The notes under the pieces are model-generated. The model ran no database searches. It worked only from the letters and a program-made list of their open reading frames with translations, and had not been told where the DNA came from. A stretch of 64,000 bases of DNA from Atriophallophorus winterbourni (lineage: Eukaryota; Platyhelminthes; Trematoda; Plagiorchiida; Microphallidae): NCBI GenBank assembly GCA_013407085.1, contig JACCGJ010002579.1:1-64000 (forward strand), written 5' to 3'. Both the position numbers and the translations under genes were made by a program. Positions 57,985 through 64,000 of the stretch are shown here, piece by piece (within the stretch, counting starts at the first letter, position 1; each line of letters opens with the position of its first letter).

Positions 57985-58800
57985 TACCCAGGGATTCAAG
58001 GATTCGAGGATTCAAAGATTCATGGTTAAAAAGTTAATACTCAACAAAACCACAAGATTACGGTATGAATAAAGATGTGAACAATATACTTGTATAAAAA
58101 GTAATAAAGTATATCAAATTCAAGGCTCACGAATGTTCTTTTCCGTGTATAAGTTCAATTTCGTTTTGACAACTCCAGGAAAGGAGAGTCCACCACTATT
58201 TATGGTAGGGAATTCCAAAAAGATATTGCACGCATGGCAAAAAATGGTGCAGACAATAAATTAGTAAACTTGGGACGTAAAGTGATAAGGTATATCCGCG
58301 TATCGCTTTACCATCACACAAATCAAGCAAGTGTTTTAGTGGATCTCCTGTGGCAGACACAATTCTATAGGTCAGAATAATATCGCGTCGTATCCTCCTG
58401 TGTGCAAAGTCACATAGACCTAGACGTAGCATTCTTTCGGTATACCCGTTTGAGTGGACCAAGGAAACATAATGTTTTTATAATGGCAGTGGTTGTAAGA
58501 ATTGCGGTTTTTAAACTGGAGCATATCCAGACGTTCAAATTGTTTTCATCACTGCGATTTTTAAAGAAGTGTGAGCCTATTTTTATGTGAAACCGATTTG
58601 CTTCAAGACATTCATGAGCATGCATTTGTTGAATTTACAATGCACTCTGTTTCTTAACGATCAACTATGAGAAGCTTCGATATGTTGAAGTAATTTCAAA
58701 CAAATGCAACTCCAGATGTTAATGTCGTCTGCAAATAATGATATTTTACAGTTCGGAATCGAAAGTTATCAATGATTCATTCTAAATCCGTAGTCATTAA
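57985..58800 (-). mobile_element. CR1-type LINE fragment
   Basis: The minus strand at 58445-58196 reads YTERMLRLGLCDFAHRRIRR, DIILTYRIVSATGDP and IRGYTLSLYVPSLLIY (Y..RL..LGL..L..RRIR.D.I..YRIV, then the RGH..KL box). Its 3' tail is the gattcaaggattcgaggatt run at 57993-58025. 58490-58640 resembles 41790-41980. Confidence 0.75.
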
Positions 58801-59001
58801 AAATATAACTGATGGTTTTCTTATTGTTTCATAAAATCTGGAGTAAAGAGACAGTCAATTATTTCAGAAATAACGGATATGAAACTAACAGGACGCTAAT
58901 TAGAATCATCTGCGCTATTATGTCTCTCATAAATTGGATGAATTATTCCAAGTTTTGAATCCCATGTTCAAAATCCTATTTCATCTTTTGCTACATTCTA
59001 G

Positions 59002-59155
59002 GCATTACAACGACTCACGGACGCGGTTCTGATTCGTCCGGTGTATCGTCGGGTATATACACGAAAATTGAGGCTTACTCTGATTCTAGAGAGCTGAGGG
59101 ATGATGATATCTTCCCGGAGAACAAACGTGAAAGTAGTGCATGGAAATTAATCAG
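59002..59155 (+). CDS. TBC1D2-like exon: acidic linker
   Basis: Acceptor acattctag ends at 59001 and donor gttggt is at 59156. It completes a Ser codon, then ITTTHGRGSDSSGVSSGIYT, KIEAYSDSRELRDDDIFPEN and KRESSAWKLIR. Phase 1 in, phase 2 out, matching both neighbours. It lies between two decayed LINE fragments that are in minus orientation. Confidence 0.75.
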
Positions 59156-59299
59156 GTTGGTTTGACAAAATAAGAATACCTCTAGCAATAACTCAAAGCA
59201 CCAAATGTAAATAATAAAGCACAAATTCAACAAACACAATATGTAAGTCTAAATATTCTAGCTGTTCGATAAGTGCATTGGCTGATGCAGTGTCTAAAT

Positions 59300-59760
59300 C
59301 TTGCAATTTTGGACACAACATTCCGGGATTCGAGATTTCCGTTTAAAAACGAACGCAACGAATAAAAATACCTGTGTCAGCTTCGGTTGAAGCTTGTTAT
59401 TTCTAACATGCAACCATAACCTCGCATGTATCCATAAATTCGGAGTTGGTATAAATTATCAAGTGGTTAGCAAGCAGTAGTAAGGACTTTTTACTCAAGG
59501 ATGAGATAGCCTCGCATCTTCTTTTATGAAAACGTGCTCAGGTCCAGTCGTCCTAGGCGCTCAACGCAAATCATGTTAAAAAATGCATTGACAAGTGTAG
59601 ACGCTCTATAATATAAGCGGTCTAAAAGCCGAATGTCTTTATGGAGACATGGTGTCCAGGCTTAGGCAGCATAGTCTAGAACTGAGTGTATATAAGAGTT
59701 CAATATAATAGGAAACTAAACAACGTAAGCGTTTAATGATCAGCCGTGACATGCTTAGAA
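59300..59760 (-). mobile_element. CR1-type LINE fragment, strongly decayed
   Basis: The minus strand near 59675-59640 reads AWTPCLHKDIR (the W.P.L..DI box). At 59460-59340, HARLWLHVRNNKLQ precedes a region matching the F..RV..WN stretch. Several stops. It sits 3' of exon 59002-59155 within the next intron. Confidence 0.5.
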
Positions 59761-59889
59761 AACGAGAGGGGCGTGTGTAAACAGCTTCACATTGTAGACC
59801 ATTGTCAAAACTAACAGCGATTCGGAAACCAGGGTCATTTTCTTAAACTGTCTATTCCAATATTAGTTCTCCAAGCTTGAATTATTGGG

Positions 59890-60250
59890 GTAAAATGGCC
59901 AGAAAAGATAAGGAATCAAGACCTGTGGCAGATTGCAGCTGAGGACCCGATCGCCCAGCAGATCAGTAGAAGAAAGTGGAGATGGGTTGGGCACACCTTG
60001 CGGAAACCTTATGATGACATCACGTGTCATGCTCTGGTATGGAACCCAGTCGGGAAGAGATGGGTCGGACGCCCAAGGCTATCTTGGAAGCGCTCGCGTG
60101 AAGAGGAAATTCGCAAGTGTGGACTTAACTGGAATGACATCAAACTAGCTGCTATGGACAGACCAAACTGGAGACAAGTTGCTGAGGCCCTATGTTCCTC
60201 CAGGAACTCAAGGGATTTGGCAAGTAAGCAAGCAAGCTTGTATGATAAGA
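59890..60250 (+). mobile_element. RTE-type LINE 3' end
   Basis: Plus strand from 59920: DLWQIAAEDPIAQQISRRKW, RWVGHTLRKPYDDITCHALV, WNPVGKRWVGRPRLSW, EEEIRKCGLNWNDI and AMDRPNWRQVAEALCSS, ending near 60210. This is the conserved RTE C-terminus (R.WRWIGHTLRK, ALWNPQGKR..GRP..TW, DR..WR..V.ALC). A tail of aagtaagcaagcaag follows (60220-60235). All upstream domains are absent. Open frame with few defects, so a relatively young insertion. Confidence 0.87.
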
Positions 60251-60750
60251 AAATGCAGGGATCGCGGCTGATCTGCAGGACTTGGACTTTTGCCTATTCC
60301 AACGAAATTTGTTTTCATAGGACCTGCCGTGCAATGCATTCAGGTCGTTTTGTGCAGATGTTATTTTCAAAAATGAATTAATTCTATTTCGTTTTCTGGA
60401 CATGTGAATCAATATGAGATGCATTACATCTTAATTTTACCTATTTATTTCGAAATTGAATATATTAAACACTCATTTTTAAATCTTAAAAGCGTTAGGA
60501 TTCTCTGGACTAATTATAAATTCCTGGTTCCATGCCATTATATAAAAGCGTAACGCGGTGTGGTGTGTTAGTTTTCTTCGTTTGATATACAAAATTCTTG
60601 CAGCATGAATGACAAATCGCTGGGGTGATGAAGCAGACTGAAATTGGGCATTTGTAACTCTCCAGTTGACAAGTAGATTATTAATTTTTGTTATTAATTT
60701 TTTTTTTCAAATAACATAAAGCTCTATTAATATGTTGATTGATCATCCAG

Positions 60751-60897
60751 AGAGCTACAAAATCAACTGGAAATCAGCCAAGAACGTGAAAAATGCCTTC
60801 GTCAATCGCTTACACGTCAAGAAATGACGATTGCAGATTTGGATCACCGTCTTAGTGCCTATGAAGAAGCAGTAGAAAGACCTAGCGAATTGTCAAT
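60751..60897 (+). CDS. TBC1D2-like exon: coiled coil 1
   Basis: Acceptor gatcatccag, donor gtaagt at 60898. It completes an Arg codon: RELQNQLEISQEREKCLRQS, LTRQEMTIADLDHRLSAYEE and AVERPSELS. Heptad spacing of Leu/Ile and a high Glu/Gln/Arg content indicate a coiled coil. Phase 2 in and 2 out fits both neighbours. Confidence 0.82.
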
Positions 60898-61293
60898 GTA
60901 AGTATAAAAAATATATAAATATAAATGATTAATATTTGATTCTGTTATTTTCCGCTTGATCAATCGTAACAGCTAAACCATCGAGAAAATTTCACGTCAA
61001 ATATCTGATAGATCGGACTTTTTAGGTACAAATTGAAATCATATTTGCAACGATTGAACCAAAATAACTCGTCGAGATAAATAAACGTTTGATTTTATCA
61101 ATGGTCAAACATTTCACAGCTATTCGCTTGACTCTTCTAGGCAATTTGACAGATAATTAGTCAGTATTGCTCAACGTTTATTATGGTACATCTAATCCCA
61201 TGTTTTGTATTCAAGGTGGGAATTTCATGTGAGCAACTAGTATCAAGTCCATTTGATAATCAACCTAACAATATATATATTTTTCAATTTCAG

Positions 61294-61452
61294 ACCTGCT
61301 GGCGCATCTTGCACCACATTACGTTCAATGCTCCGTGGCATGGAGATAAAACAACGCTCTTTACAAAACAAGATCAATTTTCTTGTTGGAGAAGTTCGTG
61401 ATTTGGCCAACATTCGACAAATGTTAACTGAACATGGAGCGAAGCAAGTCAA
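61294..61452 (+). CDS. TBC1D2-like exon: coiled coil 2
   Basis: Acceptor ttttcaatttcag, donor gtgagt at 61453. PAGASCTTLRSMLRGMEIKQ then RSLQNKINFLVGEVRDLANI and RQMLTEHGAKQV. The L-Q-N-K…E…L pattern corresponds to the conserved N-K-F-L-N-S-E-I stretch just before the TBC domain in TBC1D2 proteins. Phase 2 in and out. Confidence 0.82.
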
Positions 61453-62168
61453 GTGAGTTCTAATAAATTTAGTCATCATTTTTATCAAAGCTATTTTTGA
61501 GCACTCCGACTGGTTGGATTTGCTGAGAACTGAAGGAGCCCAATATCCTTTATTAAACCTGGCATCAATTCATTAACATACCATCTGTCTCAACACAAGG
61601 AACACTTGAACCGGAGATGTATCATCTTCTCAAATGTTCCAAATCACTTGCTCGCATTAGCCCCCCATTTGAAATCAAATAAAGTATGTTGATTCGTGAG
61701 GCAGATGCAATCAACTTCCTTTGAATTCTGCTCGAAACTAAATGAAACAGAATGTGACATATTTCGAGGTAAAACGAGTATTGTCATCCTGGCTGACAAA
61801 CTGGTATATAGTATGCAAATGTGCCTCTGGTCGACCGTTTCATTGCAAGGTTGTTTCGAAATTTAGTCTGTAATGTTCAACAATAGAGACGAATACGATA
61901 ATACAAAGAGCTATTTAACAGATCATTCTTATCCAATAAACCGTAAAGCTAAGATTAATAACTGTTCTGTGAACCGCAGTTTATCCACGATTAGCGAGAA
62001 CCATAGATACCACGCATACTTATACCAAAATAACATTAAATGAACTCAATTTAAACTATTTTTTACTTCTCAGAATTTTATGTTGACCCGTCAGATCTCA
62101 AATAAAAGATTTCTGAGGTTTAGCCAACTAATTGTGTACTTGAGTAAAATTGAATGCTTGTTGACGTG

Positions 62169-62203
62169 ATATATATATCTATATATATATTATATATATA
62201 GTT
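62169..62203. repeat. AT-dinucleotide tract
   Basis: Imperfect AT/TA run in the intron between exons 61452 and 62447. Confidence 0.85.
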
Positions 62204-62446
62204 CTTTATCGGCCTTGTAGAAAGATATCACTAACTGCGAGCTGAGTTGCTGCAATTATATTTTACAAATTTGCATTACGAGCTTGTAGTTCAAGGGATT
62301 ATAAGATTGCTCACTCATTATAAAATTAGTAACTAAAATGAACATGCTAGTCACTAAAGTCCTGCTCCGTTATGCGTACTGAATCAAATCTTCAAATCTT
62401 TCAACTCTTGTCAACTGTCATTCCATTTTTCCACTTTTCACTCAAG

Positions 62447-62579
62447 GTACACGAAAAAACTTTCTTTTGAGGTTTTAAAATGGAAACAAGATTACGTGAA
62501 ATTGTTGGAAGCCTGCATGGGTGCTTTTCGTCTGGATATGAACCATGGACTTGTGTTCAGTGATTATGGTCGTAAAAAG
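62447..62579 (+). CDS. TBC1D2-like exon: coiled coil 3 / pre-TBC
   Basis: Acceptor tttcactcaag ends at 62446 and donor gtgcgt starts at 62580. YTKKLSFEVLKWKQDYVKLL then EACMGAFRLDMNHGLVFSDY and GRKK. The first half continues the coiled coil (K.DY..LLEA). The second, ending SDYG, falls where TBC1D2 proteins have the D-E-Y-G-F segment leading into the TBC domain. Ends in phase 0. No further exon is recognised before the window ends. Confidence 0.78.
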
Positions 62580-64000
62580 GTGCGTCAACGCATTTGAGTA
62601 AACTTAGATGACTGGTAATTTCACACTCTAATGAATTGGAATATGAGTTGAGAGAATATTACAATAGGTTTGTTAAAATCGCTCTGGGTCATACTTACCT
62701 TATTCGATAAAGAACCGGTCAGTTATCGTAATATTCTGATTGTTTGTACTGGTGTTCGTTGACGATAGATTTACTTTTCACGTAAACCCATAAATGGCTT
62801 GAAGGAATCAGGAATGTGGTTTCTTTCGCACGGCGTAAATGTGAATGATCAGGTCAGAAAGAAAACAACTGTTATTAGAACGGGGAACATTGCTAATTAA
62901 TTCAACAAATTGTTTGTTATCGAAAGCTTTCAACCATTCCCAAAACATAAATTCGGTTTGATTGATCATCTGGACACACGGTTTCGTGAAACGTTATCAC
63001 AATCTGATAGAACTGCTTGCTATTTACTTGACATCGCTCAATGTGTAATGTGTCTCAAAATAAATAATATTCGTTTGATATATTAAACTGAGGTAGATGA
63101 ATATAGGCTAGGCTGTCCCCATTTAATAAAATCAAAAGATACATTTTTTTATTCAAAAACGGCCAAAAACTAATTGTTTTGGATGATGAATCTTAAACAA
63201 CAAATTAGTGTTTCCATAAGAACATCGCTCAAACTACGTGTGGTTTCTGGCTGTTGCAATCATTCATTTTTCTGTCCCGAAAAAAGTAGGACATGGCAAG
63301 ATTTTTTAAACTTCGTTAAGATTACTTCCCTTTATTAGTTTTATTATAATGTTACCTTACAGCAGAGTTATCTGATTTCAAGCATGCGTGATCTTCGATA
63401 CACGTGATGCACTCTATGTTGGTTTACTGAAACAATAGTCATGTGATTGGAAGACACGATGTTAATCGACCAGTGCAACTATTTCAGTAAACAATGTAGA
63501 AGAAATATTCACACTTTTTCACTTACATTTATACATGAAGGTGATTGTTAGTTCCATTCAATGGTTAAATAAGCAGATGTTTTCTCTCCATGTGATAGAA
63601 AACAGTGTTTTCCAGTAGTACGTCGCAGCTCGTGTAGTATGGATTCACTCACTATAAAATTAGCAACATTATTTCGACTTAATTAGGTATAGCGTACTAT
63701 TCGAACGACGCGGTGAATATGGTATTGTGGAAATCGTGGGTGACCGTGAATAGCGTTGGAAATGGTTGACCTGAGTGATGAATCGGGACTCAATCGATAA
63801 CTGAGTTCGAATTACGGGGGTTAAGGTTGCATCCAGCGAACATGATGCCTGTATAAAAACGGCAATAACGTCAGAACATGGAAGGCGATTTGATTCAACG
63901 TAATCGAGATTTGTCTATAAAAGATAGGCGCGTGTATAATTAATTGTCTTGTGTTTTTGATTAATTTACGTTCTGTTGTGGTGTGGGATTCGTATGTGAG
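62580..64000. other. Intronic or downstream DNA, no exon found
   Basis: I find no coding segment with TBC-domain motifs (R.GIP, IxxDxxR, YxQG). The phase-0 donor at 62580 shows the gene continues beyond the window. A GC-richer block at about 63720-63860 includes a weak B-box-like gttcgaattac and could be an unrelated repeat. Confidence 0.4.

Larger units (their letters stand above)
45136..62579 (+). other. TBC1D2-like Rab-GAP gene, partial (eight exons seen)
   Basis: Eight plus-strand coding segments (45136-45319, 47460-47532, 47726-47851, 50731-51256, 59002-59155, 60751-60897, 61294-61452, 62447-62579) have AG/GT borders and join without breaking frame (junction phases 2,0,0,1,2,2,2). Together they encode the latter half of a PH domain, a 175-residue Ser-rich linker and a coiled-coil segment of about 150 residues. 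Human TBC1D2/Armus has PH, coiled coil and then a TBC Rab-GAP domain, and the exons fit that order. The start codon, first PH strands and catalytic TBC domain are not seen: the former should lie upstream, the latter beyond the window. Introns range from 0.19 to 7.7 kb and hold many retroelements. Confidence 0.68.

Noticed and set aside
63720..63860. Possible tRNA or tRNA-derived SINE (gttcgaattac)
   Set aside because: The B box is weak, no A box or cloverleaf pairing is visible, and there is no second copy in the window.

Overview
The window looks like nuclear DNA of a flatworm, most likely a digenean trematode. The evidence is AT-rich sequence, small exons spread over large introns, and many decayed retroelements. 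The element set fits this group: Penelope-like elements (PLEs) carrying hammerhead ribozymes, RTE- and CR1-type LINEs, a Ty3/gypsy element with a short LTR, and tandem ribozyme-bearing repeats resembling the schistosome SM-alpha type. Low GC would suit a schistosomatid, but I cannot fix the species. No prokaryotic or viral gene organisation is present.

Layout. From 1 to 3.9 kb is non-genic DNA with a dispersed repeat. From 3.86 to 23.9 kb is a direct tandem segmental duplication (copy 1 about 3860-12896, copy 2 about 12897-23893). Each copy holds a minus-strand PLE (reverse transcriptase C-terminus, GIY-YIG nuclease, ribozyme-bearing tail), a ribozyme SINE-like unit, and a plus-strand PLE remnant. 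Copy 1 also has a CR1 fragment. Copy 2 has a deleted Ty3/gypsy element at 13091-16240 and about 0.75 kb of extra sequence. A 2.4 kb stretch inside the duplication is essentially identical between copies while its flanks have diverged. From 23.9 to 45 kb is intergenic or far-upstream DNA with ribozyme units, a CR1-like LINE (30.8-32.5 kb), other LINE pieces and a 58-bp minisatellite.

From 45.1 kb to the right edge lies the only convincing host gene. At least eight plus-strand exons join in consistent reading phase and encode the second half of a PH domain, a Ser-rich linker and a coiled-coil region. Order and content fit a TBC1D2 (Armus)-type Rab GTPase-activating protein. The 5' exon(s) and the TBC catalytic domain are not seen. 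Its introns are packed with elements, including an RTE LINE nested inside a PLE nuclease ORF (51.6-55.9 kb).

The most interesting content is two families of hammerhead ribozymes. Family A lies in the PLE terminal repeats; the copy at 57676-57723 can form all three helices. Family B lies in 216-234 bp SINE-like units with a pol III B-box-like motif, sometimes as head-to-tail dimers. At least a dozen family B copies occur, from near-intact (24668-24712, 33940-33985) to relic. All exon, domain and ribozyme calls were made by reading the sequence; no alignment or folding program was run.
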